Made by a program: the position numbers and the translations under genes. 64,000 nt of DNA from an uncultured Rubrobacteraceae bacterium. GTDB lineage: Bacteria; Actinomycetota; Rubrobacteria; Rubrobacterales; Rubrobacteraceae. Below the pieces are notes generated by a model. The model searched no databases, had not been told where the DNA came from, and saw only the letters and a list, made by a program, of their open reading frames with translations. Within the stretch, counting starts at the first letter, position 1, and every line of letters starts with the position of its first letter. Positions 26,008 through 35,468 of this stretch are shown piece after piece. The stretch lies in contig CADCVH010000069.1 of assembly GCA_902806085.1 (NCBI GenBank), forward strand, positions 22,962-86,961. Direction: 5' to 3'.

Positions 26008-26763
26008 ATGGAGAACAACGGTTTTTCGCTGCGGGACAGGGTGGCCGTCGTCACCGGGGGCGGCCAGAGCCTGGGGCTGGAGATCTCGCGCGCCCTGAGT
26101 GGCGCCGGCGCCACCGTCGTCGTCGCCGAGGTCAACCCCGAGACTGGCGCCGACGCGGCCGAGGAGTTGGGGGGCACCTTCGTCCGCACGGACGTCACCG
26201 ACCCTGCCTCCGTGCGCGAGATGGTCGCGGCCGTCCTGGGGGCGCACGGCCGCATCGACGTCCTCGTCAACAACGCAGGCGTCGTGCACAACATCCCCAC
26301 TGAGGAGGTTCCCGACGAGGAGTGGCGCAAGGTCATGTCCGTGAACCTCGACGGCGTCTTCTACTGCTGCCGCGAGGTCGGCAAGGCGATGCTGGGCCGC
26401 GGCTCCGGCGCCATAGTCAACATCGCCTCGATGTCGGGCGTAGTCTCCAACCACCCCCAGCCCCAGGCCGCCTACAACGCCTCCAAGGCCGGCGTCATCA
26501 CGCTTACGAAGTCGCTGGCGGGCGAGTGGGCCGGCCGCGGCGTCCGCGTCAACGCCGTCTCGCCGGGCTACATAAGGACGCCGCTCACGGAGCTCGGCAT
26601 GTCGAAGCAAGAGTGGGCAGACGTCTGGCTCGCTTCGACCCCGATGGGCCGGCTCGCGGAGCCCGAGGAGATCGCCCCGGCCGTCCTCTACCTGGCCTCC
26701 GACGCCAGCAGCTACGCCACCGGGACAAACCTCATCGTCGACGGCGGGTACACCTCCTGGTAA
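26008..26763 (+). CDS. Short-chain dehydrogenase/reductase, second copy
   Basis: 251 residues, ATG preceded by GGAGGGAAG. SDR motifs: VVTGGGQSLGLEIS, VLVNNAGVVHN, IASMSGVVSN with the catalytic Ser, YNASK, and SSYATGTNLIVDGGYTSW. It shares most landmark positions with the preceding SDR, so the two arose by duplication or serve successive oxidation steps on related polyols. It ends ten bases before a convergent small membrane protein gene. Confidence 0.9.
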   Translation: MENNGFSLRDRVAVVTGGGQSLGLEISRALSGAGATVVVAEVNPETGADAAEELGGTFVRTDVTDPASVREMVAAVLGAHGRIDVLVNNAGVVHNIPTEEVPDEEWRKVMSVNLDGVFYCCREVGKAMLGRGSGAIVNIASMSGVVSNHPQPQAAYNASKAGVITLTKSLAGEWAGRGVRVNAVSPGYIRTPLTELGMSKQEWADVWLASTPMGRLAEPEEIAPAVLYLASDASSYATGTNLIVDGGYTSW

Positions 26764-26773
26764 GCGGCCGGGC

Positions 26774-27100
26774 CTAACGGGATCCCAGCGTCTCGTTGTT
26801 GCGGTAGCGTCGCCTTGCTTCGTCGTCCATGACACCGCCGGAGAGCGCCACGTAGAGGTACATGGCGAAGGCGATGAGCAGCCCGATGGTCAGCATGATC
26901 GCCAGAGGCACTAGCGTCAGCACCGACCACCCGACTTCGCCGCCGCCCACCGGGCCGAAGATCGACCCGACCAGCAAGTAGAGCGCGACGACGCCGGAGA
27001 CCTTGCCGACCGTCGTCAGGGCCCACAGGACGGCCTCCCGGTGGTTCAGGAAGCGTCTCGGTTTGCCCGCCTCGTCGGTCTTGTAGATCCACCTACGCAC
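26774..27100 (-). CDS. Small membrane protein, unknown function
   Basis: 108 residues. Basic N-terminus (MRRWIYKTDEAGKPRRF), then two hydrophobic helices at about 33-52 and 62-85, and a short basic tail ending RRRYRNNETLGSR. No recognised domain. It lies alone on the minus strand between the convergent SDR gene and the end of the sugar alcohol operon, and there is no strong evidence of cotranscription with either. Confidence 0.6.
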   Translation of the reverse strand: MRRWIYKTDEAGKPRRFLNHREAVLWALTTVGKVSGVVALYLLVGSIFGPVGGGEVGWSVLTLVPLAIMLTIGLLIAFAMYLYVALSGGVMDDEARRRYRNNETLGSR

Positions 27101-27215
27101 CCGCCAACCCTCCCGCCCGAGGCCCTACCCGGGGCCCGCCCGACGGGAACATGCTGCCAAACGGGGACGCGCCGCGCACGGGACGGAAGTACCATTTTGT
27201 ATGACCTTCGGCGGT

Positions 27216-28244
27216 TCAAGTCCTCGCGTTCGGCACCACCATCGGCTTGACGTCGGCGGGATCCTTGCGGCCGGCCTGGAGGGCCTCGGCGGCGTGGTCG
27301 AGGTCGAAGCGGCTCGTGACGAGGGCGTCGAGGTCGACCTTGCCGGTGGCGGCGAGTTCTATGGCGGCCGGGTAGGTGTTGGCGTAGCGGAACGTTCCCG
27401 TCACCCAGATCTCGCGCGTCTGCACGAACGCGAGCGGCACGCTCGTCTCCTCGTTGGGTCCCATCCCGACCACCACGGCGGTGCCCGCCGGCCGGACCGA
27501 GCGGATGCCATCGTTCAGGGCGCTCGGGTTGCCGGAGCACTCTATAAGAGAGTCCGCCTCGACCCCCGCCCCGTCCAGCGGCTCCTCGGCGACGTTCATC
27601 GTCCTCGTCGCGCCCATTCTCTCGGCCATCCGAAGCCGCTCCGGGGAGACGTCCGTCACGGTCACCTGCGTCGCGCCTTCCGCGAGGGCTACCTGGAGGG
27701 AGACCAGCCCGATGGGGCCGGCGCCGGTGACGAGCACGTGGTCCCCGGCCTTCGTGGCCGCCTTCCGGTTGGCCCAGATGCCCACCGAGAGCGGCTCCAT
27801 GAGGGCGCCGGCGTCGTCTGAGAGGCTATCCGGCAGGGAGAAGGCGAAGTCCTCGTGGATGGTGACGTAGTTGGCGAACGCCCCGTCTATCGGCGGCGTG
27901 GCGAAGAAGCTGACGTTGGGGCAGAGGTTGTAGCGCCCTGCGCGGCACTCCCGGCAGGTCCCGTCCGGGATGCCCGGCTCGAGCGTCACCCGGTCCCCGA
28001 CCGCGTGCCTGGTTGCCTCGTTGCCGAGGGCGACGACCTTGCCCATCGACTCGTGGCCCAGGATCATCGGCTCTTCCACGATAAAGGAGCCGATGCGGCC
28101 CTCCTCGTAGTAGTGGACGTCCGAGCCGCAGACGCCGACGGACCGGATCTCGACGAGGACCTCCCGCGGTCCCGGCTCCGGCACGGCCCGCTCCTCCACC
28201 CGCACGTCGTGGGTGCCGTACATGATAGCCGCCCTGTTGTTCAT
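27216..28244 (-). CDS. Zinc-dependent polyol/alcohol dehydrogenase
   Basis: 342 residues, ATG preceded by AAAAGGAGG. Zinc MDR motifs: GVCGSDVHYY with the catalytic Cys, GHESMG with His and Glu, and a structural zinc cluster CRECRAGRYNLC. The Rossmann loop is VTGAGPIGLVSLQVALAEGA. The HYYxxGRIG segment is characteristic of sorbitol/xylitol (L-iditol 2-dehydrogenase) type enzymes. It is the last gene of an operon with an ABC importer (28295-31498), so it probably oxidises the imported polyol. Confidence 0.88.
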   Translation of the reverse strand: MNNRAAIMYGTHDVRVEERAVPEPGPREVLVEIRSVGVCGSDVHYYEEGRIGSFIVEEPMILGHESMGKVVALGNEATRHAVGDRVTLEPGIPDGTCRECRAGRYNLCPNVSFFATPPIDGAFANYVTIHEDFAFSLPDSLSDDAGALMEPLSVGIWANRKAATKAGDHVLVTGAGPIGLVSLQVALAEGATQVTVTDVSPERLRMAERMGATRTMNVAEEPLDGAGVEADSLIECSGNPSALNDGIRSVRPAGTAVVVGMGPNEETSVPLAFVQTREIWVTGTFRYANTYPAAIELAATGKVDLDALVTSRFDLDHAAEALQAGRKDPADVKPMVVPNART

Positions 28245-28294
28245 CCCGCCTCCTTTTCGATAAACCTCTGTTGTCTCGCGCCCGTCCCTGTGGC

Positions 28295-29119
28295 CTACTC
28301 GCCCGTCACGGCGCCGAGCGTCAGGCCCTTGACCAGGTAGCGCCGGACGGCGAGGCCGACGATTACCATGGGCAGCACGACTATGGTGCCTATCGCCATG
28401 AGTTGCCCCCAGTTGATGCCGGTCTGGGTGATGAGCTGCGAGGCCGCCACGGGGAGCGTCTGGCTGCCCGGCCCCGCGAAGCTCTGGGCGAAGGCGTAGT
28501 CGTTCCAGGAGAAGACGAGGCACAGGATTCCGGTGGTCACGATGCCCGGGGCCGTGAGCGGCAGCGCCACGCGCCAGAACGCCCCGAACCGCGACGCCCC
28601 GTCCACCATCGCCGCCTCTTCCAGGGCGACCGGCAGGTCGGCGAAAAAGGCGTTCATGATCCAGATGGCGAACGGCAGGTTGAACGTCAGGTAGGCGATG
28701 ATGAGACCGGGCGTGGTGTTGAGCAGATCCAGCGCCCGGAAAACCGCGTACAGGGGCAGGATGACCGCGGCGATGGGCGCCATGCGGGTCGAGATGATCC
28801 ACATGGAGACGTGGTGCTTGCCCCGAAAGCGGCTCCTGGCGAGCCCGTACCCGGCCAGGCATCCGAGCACGACCGCGATCAGGGTCGAGGCGCCGGCCGC
28901 GATGAGGCTGTTCTTTATGTACCCGCCGAGCGCGTTCCCGCCGGTGAAGAGCCCGATGTAGTGCTCGAACGTCGGCGCGAACAGCAGCCGCGGGGTCGAA
29001 GAGACCAGGTCGTCCGGGCTCTTGAACGACGAGAGCACCATCCACACCAGCGGCACCAGCGTCCACAGAAGCACGAGCGCGACCACGCCGTACAGGGCGA
29101 CCTGCCTGGCGCCCCTCAT
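28295..29119 (-). CDS. ABC importer permease (MalG-like), operon 1
   Basis: 274 residues with six helices. The cytoplasmic EAA loop reads LEEAAMVDGASRFGAFWRVALPLTAPGI, the contact to the ATPase. The N-terminus VALYGVVALVLLWTLVPLVWMVLSSFKSPDDL is typical of MalG-type subunits. The ATG overlaps the stop of the MalF-like partner (ATGA). No ATPase gene is in this operon, so a shared MsmK/UgpC-like ATPase encoded elsewhere is needed. Confidence 0.92.
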   Translation of the reverse strand: MRGARQVALYGVVALVLLWTLVPLVWMVLSSFKSPDDLVSSTPRLLFAPTFEHYIGLFTGGNALGGYIKNSLIAAGASTLIAVVLGCLAGYGLARSRFRGKHHVSMWIISTRMAPIAAVILPLYAVFRALDLLNTTPGLIIAYLTFNLPFAIWIMNAFFADLPVALEEAAMVDGASRFGAFWRVALPLTAPGIVTTGILCLVFSWNDYAFAQSFAGPGSQTLPVAASQLITQTGINWGQLMAIGTIVVLPMVIVGLAVRRYLVKGLTLGAVTGE

Positions 29120-30027
29120 CGCGCGCGCTCCTGACCCCTGAGGATGCGCATAAAGAGGTTCGCCACCAGGATGGAGAAGGCCAGCATCCCGAGGCCTATC
29201 GCCGCCGCGTAGCCCAGCTCCTGGAATCGGAAGGCGGTCTCGTAGAGCCGGATCGGGATGACCTTCGTCGCGTCGGCCGGCCCCCCGTTCGTGGTGACCG
29301 AGATGATGTCGTAGTAGCGGATGGCGTCCATCGAGCGGATCAGCAGGGCCACCACGACGACCCCCGAGATGAGCGGCGCCACCATGTGCCGCAGCCGCTG
29401 GAAGTAGTTGGCCCCGTCGACCTTGGCGGCCTCGAGCACCGTCTGGGGCATCGAGGAGAGGCCGGCGAGCACGATCAGGGTGATGAGAGGCGTCCACTCC
29501 CACACGTCCATGAGGATCACCGCCATCAGCGCCGAGGTCTTGCTGCCCAGGATCTCCCAGGTTATGAGGCCGGTGCTCTCGAGAAACCACGCGTAGAGGC
29601 CGTAGGTCGAGTCGACAAGAAACCTACCCAAAAGGCCGACTATGACCGGGGCCACGAACATCGGCAGAAGCAGCATCGAGAGGACGAGGTTCTTGCCCCA
29701 GACGAGCTCGTGCACCAGCAGGGCTATGCCGATGCCGAGCACCATCTCCAGGCCCACCGTCGCGATAAAGTAGACGCCGCTCGTGATCCAGCTGTTGCGC
29801 ACGTTCGGGTCGGTGAACATCTCGACCCAGTTCTCAAGCCCGACCCACTCGAAATCGACCCCCCCAATGAGGGAGACCTCGTTGAAGCTCATGTAGATGA
29901 TGTAGAAGAACGGGAACAGCGAGATCGCGGCGAGCAAGAGCAGGGCCGGCAGCAGCATCCGCGCCTCGAAGGACGGCACCAGCCGCCGTGCCCCGCCTTT
30001 GCCGCCGCCCGGGTTGGCGGTGCTCAC
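29116..30027 (-). CDS. ABC importer permease (MalF-like), operon 1
   Basis: 303 residues. Six helices, an N-terminal cytoplasmic extension rich in Gly/Lys, and the EAA loop LEAAKVDGANYFQRLRHMVAPLISG. A SLIGGVDFEWVGLENW segment matches the periplasmic loop of MalF-type proteins. The gene begins four bases before the substrate-binding protein stop and ends overlapping the MalG-like gene. Together they form one importer with the lipoprotein at 30032-31498. Confidence 0.92.
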   Translation of the reverse strand: MSTANPGGGKGGARRLVPSFEARMLLPALLLLAAISLFPFFYIIYMSFNEVSLIGGVDFEWVGLENWVEMFTDPNVRNSWITSGVYFIATVGLEMVLGIGIALLVHELVWGKNLVLSMLLLPMFVAPVIVGLLGRFLVDSTYGLYAWFLESTGLITWEILGSKTSALMAVILMDVWEWTPLITLIVLAGLSSMPQTVLEAAKVDGANYFQRLRHMVAPLISGVVVVALLIRSMDAIRYYDIISVTTNGGPADATKVIPIRLYETAFRFQELGYAAAIGLGMLAFSILVANLFMRILRGQERAR

Positions 30028-30031
30028 CGCG

Positions 30032-31498
30032 CTAGGCCCCGTTTGCCCGGTCGAAACCCTCCTTGGCGGCCCGCATCGCCTGCTCGGGCCCCTTGTCCCC
30101 GGCGAGCATCTTGGAGAGCTCGGTGAAGATCACGGTGTTGCACTCGTTCCACTTCTCGATCTTGGGCCGCAGGCCGATGTTCTCGGGCTTCCACGCCTCG
30201 GAGACGGCGTCGTAGGTGAGCATGTTCGGCAGGTCCGTCGGGGGCTTGGTCGCGTTCTTGACCTCCGGCTGCTCGTAGACGGACTGCCGGGTCGGCGTGC
30301 CGCCGCCGACGTTGCTCTTGAGCCCGGAGAGCTGGGTCTCGGGCGAGGTCGCCCACACCAGGAAGAGCCACGCCGCGCGCTGCTCGTCCTCGTTGAGCTC
30401 CCCGTTTATGCCGAGCCCCGTGCCGCCCCACATGCTGGCGCTGCGCGTGGGCCCGCCGGGCAGCCGCGTGTACCCGACCTTGCCGCCGAGATTGGAATCT
30501 TCGATGCCGGCGGCGAACTCGTGCCAGTTGGGGGCCATCGCGATGTTCCCCGCCCGGAAGGCCTCGTCGAGCGCCGTCCAGTCCCAGCTCGTGCTGCCGG
30601 GGTGCGAGATGCCGACGAGCTTCTGGTAGAAGGTCGCCGCCTCTACCGCCCCGTCCTGATCGAGCAAGGACGCGCCGGGGTCCTCCGTGCCGATCTTCCC
30701 GACCTGCTCCCCGTTCTCGAAGTAGTCGCCGCCATAGGACCACATGATGTTCGAGAAGTCGCACATGAGCGAGTCGTACTGCTTGGACTGGTGCCCCGAG
30801 CCGTACTCGACCTCGCTCGCGTTCTTGTTGAACCAGTTGGCGATCTCGTAGTACTGGTCCCACGTGATCTTGTCGGACGGCATCGGGTCGAAGCCGAGGT
30901 CCTGGCTCATCTTGTCGCCGTACTTCTCGAAGAGGTCCTTGCGGTACATCCACACCATAGTCGGGCAGTCGTACGGGAGCGCGTAGAGCGCCTCTTCGTC
31001 CTCGAACCGACCCGCCGCCGCCAACTGCGTCGGGATGAAGTCCCCGAACCCCTTCTTTACCGAGGGCAGGCTATCGTCCCCCTCGAAGTCGTTGAGGTCG
31101 GCGAACGCCGCCGAGAAGGGGGCCAGCACCTGGTACGGGTCGGCGTAAATGACGTGTATGGACGGGTCCCCCGAAGAGACGTCGAGGCTGACCTTCTGCA
31201 CGAGCGCGCCGAGCTCGAGCTGGTTGATCTTGACGTCTATCCCCGTGAGGTCCTTGAACGGCTTCAAGTTGGCCGCTATCGCCGAGGTCGGCGCCGTGTT
31301 CTCGGAGATGAAGTTGAGCGTCATCCCGCTGTACTGCTTCCAACCCTCGCCGCCGCCCTGCGAGCTCTGCTCCCCACAACCCGCGAGCCCGAGAAGCGAA
31401 GCCCCCGCGAGCCCCGCACCGGACATCTTCAAAAAGTCCCGCCTGCTCAAGCCGCCGGGAACCCCCATCGCCCCCGCCGCCGACGCTCTTCTTCTCAT
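30032..31498 (-). CDS. ABC importer substrate-binding lipoprotein, operon 1
   Basis: 488 residues from ATG 31498, preceded by AGGAGGAGG. The signal peptide carries a twin-arginine motif SRRDFLKMSG and ends in a lipobox LLGLAGC, so it is a Tat-exported lipoprotein. The mature part is a family 1 solute-binding protein, with TLNFISENTAPTSAIAANLKPF near the start and NWHEFAAGI and GPTRSASMWGGTGLGI later. A strong promoter is at 31620-31648. The sugar or polyol bound is unknown. Confidence 0.9.
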   Translation of the reverse strand: MRRRASAAGAMGVPGGLSRRDFLKMSGAGLAGASLLGLAGCGEQSSQGGGEGWKQYSGMTLNFISENTAPTSAIAANLKPFKDLTGIDVKINQLELGALVQKVSLDVSSGDPSIHVIYADPYQVLAPFSAAFADLNDFEGDDSLPSVKKGFGDFIPTQLAAAGRFEDEEALYALPYDCPTMVWMYRKDLFEKYGDKMSQDLGFDPMPSDKITWDQYYEIANWFNKNASEVEYGSGHQSKQYDSLMCDFSNIMWSYGGDYFENGEQVGKIGTEDPGASLLDQDGAVEAATFYQKLVGISHPGSTSWDWTALDEAFRAGNIAMAPNWHEFAAGIEDSNLGGKVGYTRLPGGPTRSASMWGGTGLGINGELNEDEQRAAWLFLVWATSPETQLSGLKSNVGGGTPTRQSVYEQPEVKNATKPPTDLPNMLTYDAVSEAWKPENIGLRPKIEKWNECNTVIFTELSKMLAGDKGPEQAMRAAKEGFDRANGA

Positions 31499-31619
31499 AG
31501 ATGCCTCCTCCTTCTGGCCCCTGGCTAAGATCGGCGCGACCGGCCGAGGGCCGCCGCACGTCTCGCTCCCAGAACCGCTCATCCCGATCCCGTTCCTGAC
31601 ACCCTTATCCCACGGGCGC

Positions 31620-31648
31620 ACCTTAGCCTTGCCCCGGATCGCTGTCAA
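31620..31648 (-). promoter_or_regulatory. Promoter of ABC importer operon 1
   Basis: TTGACA (31648-31643) and TAAGGT (31625-31620) on the minus strand, 17-base spacer. The start codon at 31498 is about 115 bases downstream, so there is a long leader. The candidate SorC site lies about 85-100 bases upstream. Confidence 0.7.
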
Positions 31649-31732
31649 GTGTGAACGAACGGAACGTATGTGCCGGCGTCCGGCGGCAGAGCGGCGCCGG
31701 GGGGCGGATTGAGCGGTGGCGCGTTACGCGAT

Positions 31733-31748
31733 GCTACACTGGTGCACA
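31733..31748. promoter_or_regulatory. Candidate SorC operator upstream of its own gene
   Basis: GCTACACTGGTGCACA overlaps a -10-like TACACT (31735-31740) before the SorC gene. Its TACACTGGTGCA core matches 9 of 12 positions of the perfect dyad at 38822-38837. This supports a shared regulator but is only a resemblance. Confidence 0.4.
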
Positions 31749-31806
31749 AAAAACCGGGGGCCGGGCTCCGACGGCCGGGCGCCCGGTATCCGGGGAGGAA
31801 GAGGAT

Positions 31807-32832
31807 TTGCAGCAGCGTCGCCAGGCTACCCTGACGGAAGACGATTTGCTGGCGTTGGCCGAGGTAGCGCAGCTCTACTACGCGGAGGATTTTACGCAGG
31901 CGCAGATCGCCCGTCGCGTCGGGGGGTCGCGGTCCAACGTCTCGCGGATGCTGAAGGAGGCCCGGGCCCGGGGGCTAGTGGAGATAAGGATCCGTTCGCC
32001 GCTGGGTACGGTCCCCGAGCTCCAGGAGGCCTTGAGGGAGCGGATGGGGCTTGGGGAGTGCCTGGTCCTCGCCATCTCCGATCGGGGGCCGCAGGCCTCG
32101 GAGCCGGACGGCGTGGCCCGCAAGATCGGCGCGTTGGCCGCGCGTTACATGCAGGAGAACGTCGCCGACGGCAGCGTGGTCGGGGTGGGTTGGAGCAGCA
32201 CCGTCTACCACCACGTCGTAAGCAGCGGGTACCTGCGGGAGAAGCGCGGCGTCGCCGTGGCCCAGCTGATGGGCAGCGTGGGCGATTCCATCCCCGAGCT
32301 CAACGGGATGCACATAACCGCGCGCCTGGCCGCCGCGTTGGGCGCCAACGCGCACTACCTGCACGCGCCGATGCTCGTTTCGGACGCCTCGGTGCGGGAC
32401 GCGTTGATGCGAGATCAGGGCGTCAGGAGGACCCTCGGGGTGGCGCGCCGCGCCGACGTCACGGTGGTCGGCGTGGGGGCCGTGGACCGCGAATCCGGGC
32501 AGTACCGCACGGGCTACCTCAACGACGCGGACCTCGAGTACATCAGGGGGCGGGGTGCCGTCGGCGAGGTCTGCGGCTCCTACTTCTTGTGTGACGGCTC
32601 CCCCTGCCAGGTCGAGATGAACCAGCGCACCGTGGCCCTCGACTTCGAGAGCCTGGCCGGGGTGCCGACCAGGATCGGCGTGAGCTGGGGCGTCAAGAAG
32701 GCCTTGGCGAACGTCAGCGTGGTCCGGTCCGGCGCGGTCAACGTCATGATCACGGACGAGGACACGGCCAGGGAGATGCTGCGCCTGGTGGACGACGAGG
32801 CGGCGGGGCCCGCAGCGGACCGCCCGGCGTAG
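31807..32832 (+). CDS. SorC-family sugar-responsive regulator
   Basis: 341 residues from TTG 31807, preceded by GGGGAGGAAGAGG. The N-terminal helix-turn-helix is YYAEDFTQAQIARRVGGSRSNVSRMLKEARARGLV (about 25-59). The remainder is the SorC sugar-phosphate-binding domain, with VVGVGWSSTVYHHV and LGVARRADVTVVGVGAVD. SorC proteins respond to phosphorylated sugars, usually the product of a kinase next door. Here an FGGY kinase follows after 54 bases. It is divergent from ABC operon 1 and probably controls both importer operons. Confidence 0.9.
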   Translation: MQQRRQATLTEDDLLALAEVAQLYYAEDFTQAQIARRVGGSRSNVSRMLKEARARGLVEIRIRSPLGTVPELQEALRERMGLGECLVLAISDRGPQASEPDGVARKIGALAARYMQENVADGSVVGVGWSSTVYHHVVSSGYLREKRGVAVAQLMGSVGDSIPELNGMHITARLAAALGANAHYLHAPMLVSDASVRDALMRDQGVRRTLGVARRADVTVVGVGAVDRESGQYRTGYLNDADLEYIRGRGAVGEVCGSYFLCDGSPCQVEMNQRTVALDFESLAGVPTRIGVSWGVKKALANVSVVRSGAVNVMITDEDTAREMLRLVDDEAAGPAADRPA

Positions 32833-32886
32833 GACCGCATCCGGCCGTGGCATGGGCGCCGTGAACACCGGGATACCGCCTAGCCG

Positions 32887-34392
32887 ATGACGCCCTGCCT
32901 TCTTGGTATAGACGTGGGCCTGTCGGTCACCAAGGCCGTGGTGTGCGATCTGGAGGGGCGGGAGCTTGGGGTAGGCGAGGGCCGAAGCCCCTACGACACC
33001 CCGCGTCCCCGGTGGGTCGAGCGCGACATGCTCGGGATCTGGGAAGACTGCGTGAGCGCCATAAGGGGGGCACTGGAGGCCTCCGGCGTCTCGGGCGCGG
33101 ACGTTTTGGCGGTCGGGGTGGCGGGCCACGGCGACGGGCTTTATCTCGTGGACGGGAACGGGGACCCCGTCCGCCCGGCGATACTCTCCCTCGACAGCAG
33201 GGCGCACGAGGTCGTGGAGCGTTGGAGGGGGTCCGGCCTCCTCGGGGAGGCCCTGGCGCTCACCGGCCAGCACCCCTTCGCCGCGTCGCCGGCGGCCCTG
33301 ATCTCCTGGATGCAAGAGCACGAGCCGGAGAACCTGGGGCGCTCCCGCTGGGCGCTCTTTTGCAAAGACTGGATCAAACTGAAGCTCACCGGGGAGGTCT
33401 CGACGGACCCCACGGAGGCGAGCGCCTCCTTTACCGACGTGAACACGCAAGACTACTCAGACGCCGCGTTCCGGCTCTACGGCCTGGGCGGCTTTTGGGA
33501 GAAGACGCCCCCCATCGTCGGTTGCGCAGAGGTGGCCGGGGAGGTCACGCGTCGGGCCGCCGGGGCCACCGGACTCGTCCCCGGAACGCCCGTCGTCTCC
33601 GGCGCGCACGACGTGGACGGCAGCGCTCTTGGCGTGGGTAGCCTGCGCCCGGGCCAGTTGTGCGTCGTGTCGGGCACGTGGAGCATCAACGAGGTGGTCG
33701 CCGCCGCGCCGGCCGTGGACCCGCGCTGGCAGTGCCGCAACTTTGTCGAGCCGGGCCTGTGGATGCACATGGCGACCTCCCCGGCTTCGGCCACCAACCT
33801 CGACTGGTTTGTCCGGCGGTTGTGCGTTCCCGAGGCGGACGAGGCCGACCGTCTGGGGAGATCCCCCTTCGAGTTCGCCGGCGCGGAGGTCGAGACGGTG
33901 CTCGAAGAGAAGGCCGGGGTCATCTACCATCCCTTTCTCTACGGCCAGCCGCAGAGGAGCGACGCGTCCGCCGGTTTCTTCGGGTTGCGCGGCTGGCACA
34001 CGCGCGCGCACCTGCTGAGGGCCCTGTTCGAGGGGGTCGTCTTCAACCACAGGGCGCACGTGGACGCGCTCCGCTCCACCTTTCCCGTCTCCGAGGTCCG
34101 GCTTACCGGCGGCGGGATAAAGAGCGATCTCTGGTTGCAGATGTTCGCGGACGCGCTCGGCATGCCGGTAAACCTGGCGAACACCCAGGAGTCCGGGGCC
34201 AGGGGGGTCGCCCTCTGCGCCGGGGTCGGGGTCGGGGCCTACGGTTCCGTGGGCGAGGCGGTAGAGAGGGCCGTCCGTATCGTCCGGTCCTACGAGCCCG
34301 ACCCCGTCCGGCACGACAGCCTCTCCGAGACCTACCGCACCTATACCGCCCTGATCGAAGCCCTCGCCCCGCTGTGGCCGAGCCTCGAGTAA
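32887..34392 (+). CDS. FGGY-family carbohydrate kinase (erythritol/L-xylulose kinase-like)
   Basis: 501 residues. N-terminal phosphate loop LLGIDVGLSVTKAVVCDLEG, VAVGVAGHGDGLYLVDGNGDP substrate loop (written AVGVAGHGDGLYLV in the sequence), SGAHDVDGSALGVGSLRPGQ, and the C-terminal VRLTGGGIKSDLWLQMFADALG ATP-binding block. The closest recognisable types are EryA (erythritol) and LyxK (L-xylulose) kinases rather than glycerol or xylulokinase. It follows the SorC gene and probably makes its effector. It ends about 58 bases before the convergent dehydrogenase of operon 2. Confidence 0.88.
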   Translation: MTPCLLGIDVGLSVTKAVVCDLEGRELGVGEGRSPYDTPRPRWVERDMLGIWEDCVSAIRGALEASGVSGADVLAVGVAGHGDGLYLVDGNGDPVRPAILSLDSRAHEVVERWRGSGLLGEALALTGQHPFAASPAALISWMQEHEPENLGRSRWALFCKDWIKLKLTGEVSTDPTEASASFTDVNTQDYSDAAFRLYGLGGFWEKTPPIVGCAEVAGEVTRRAAGATGLVPGTPVVSGAHDVDGSALGVGSLRPGQLCVVSGTWSINEVVAAAPAVDPRWQCRNFVEPGLWMHMATSPASATNLDWFVRRLCVPEADEADRLGRSPFEFAGAEVETVLEEKAGVIYHPFLYGQPQRSDASAGFFGLRGWHTRAHLLRALFEGVVFNHRAHVDALRSTFPVSEVRLTGGGIKSDLWLQMFADALGMPVNLANTQESGARGVALCAGVGVGAYGSVGEAVERAVRIVRSYEPDPVRHDSLSETYRTYTALIEALAPLWPSLE

Positions 34393-34450
34393 CGGCAGGG
34401 CCCGTGGAAAGGACCTCCCCTATCGAAACAGCGATCCGTGCGCCGGGGGC

Positions 34451-35455
34451 TTACCCGTTTGGCAGAACCTGGGTTTTCAGGCCCTCGCCGCGGCGGACCA
34501 TGTCGAGGGCGGCGGGGTACTCGTCCAGGGGCATCGTCTCGGTCAGGAGGGCGTCGGCGTCGAAGGCGCCGCTGGCTATGAGGTCCACGGCGGGGGCGTA
34601 GCTGTGCAGGATGGCCATGGAGCCCACGACCGTGATCTCGTCGTTGTAGATCCTGAACGGCGAGAGCGAGACGCGGGCCTCGGCGGGCGCGACGCCGAAG
34701 ACGAGCAGCTTGCCGCCGCGCTTGACCATGTCGAAGGCGGTCTCGATGACCCGCGGCACGCCGGTGGCGTCTATCACGCAATCGAAGCCGAGGTCCTCCT
34801 CCTCGCGCAGCCCGGTCATGTCCGTCGTCGTGGAGGTGGCGCCCAGACGTTTCGCGCGGGCCAGGCGCTCCTCGCTCAGGTCGGCGACGGCGACCTTGGA
34901 GGCGTTCCCGCGCAGCGCGAGCTGGAGCAGCATCAGGCCCATCGTGCCGGCGCCCACGATCAGGAAGCTGTCGCCCATCCTGGGGGAGAGCACGTGCATC
35001 CCGTGCACGGCGCACGAGAGCGGCTCGATGAGCGCCGCTTGCCGGTGGGAGACGGTCTCCGGCACCGTGTAGGCGTTTGCCGCGGGCACGGCGACGTACT
35101 CGGCGAAGCCCCCCGAGACCGTGTCCCCGATGGCGTTCCAGTTCTCGCAGAGGTTTCCCTTGCCCACGCGGCAGAACCGGCAGTGCCCGCAGTAGAGCGA
35201 TGGGTCGACCGCCACCCGTTGCCCCTCCGCCAATCCCGAGACGTCCGGGCCGAGCGCGACGACCTCGCCGGCGAGCTCGTGGCCAGGGACGATCGGGTAG
35301 GGTGTCGGCGGGAACTCGCCGTCCGCGATGTGCAGGTCCGTGCCGCAGATGCCGCAGGCCCCGACCCGCACCACGATCTCGCCGCGTCCCGGCGTGGGGT
35401 CGTCGACGGTGCCGACCCGGACGTCGCCGGGCTTCTCTATTATCGCCGCTTTCAT
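34451..35455 (-). CDS. Zinc-dependent polyol/alcohol dehydrogenase, operon 2
   Basis: 334 residues. MDR motifs: GACGICGTDLHIADGEFPP (catalytic Cys), VPGHELAGEV (His, Glu), structural zinc CGHCRFCRVGKGNLC, and Rossmann loop IVGAGTMGLMLLQLALRGNA. It is in the arabitol/sorbitol dehydrogenase-like group, distinct from the copy in operon 1. It is the last gene of ABC operon 2 (35469-38703), 13 bases after the permease, so it probably oxidises the imported sugar alcohol. Confidence 0.9.
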   Translation of the reverse strand: MKAAIIEKPGDVRVGTVDDPTPGRGEIVVRVGACGICGTDLHIADGEFPPTPYPIVPGHELAGEVVALGPDVSGLAEGQRVAVDPSLYCGHCRFCRVGKGNLCENWNAIGDTVSGGFAEYVAVPAANAYTVPETVSHRQAALIEPLSCAVHGMHVLSPRMGDSFLIVGAGTMGLMLLQLALRGNASKVAVADLSEERLARAKRLGATSTTTDMTGLREEEDLGFDCVIDATGVPRVIETAFDMVKRGGKLLVFGVAPAEARVSLSPFRIYNDEITVVGSMAILHSYAPAVDLIASGAFDADALLTETMPLDEYPAALDMVRRGEGLKTQVLPNG

Positions 35456-35468
35456 GGGTTCTCCTTCT

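Noticed and set aside
31975..33450. 491-residue minus-strand ORF across SorC and the kinase
   Set aside because: It spans two genes with clear motifs on the other strand and shows no domain.
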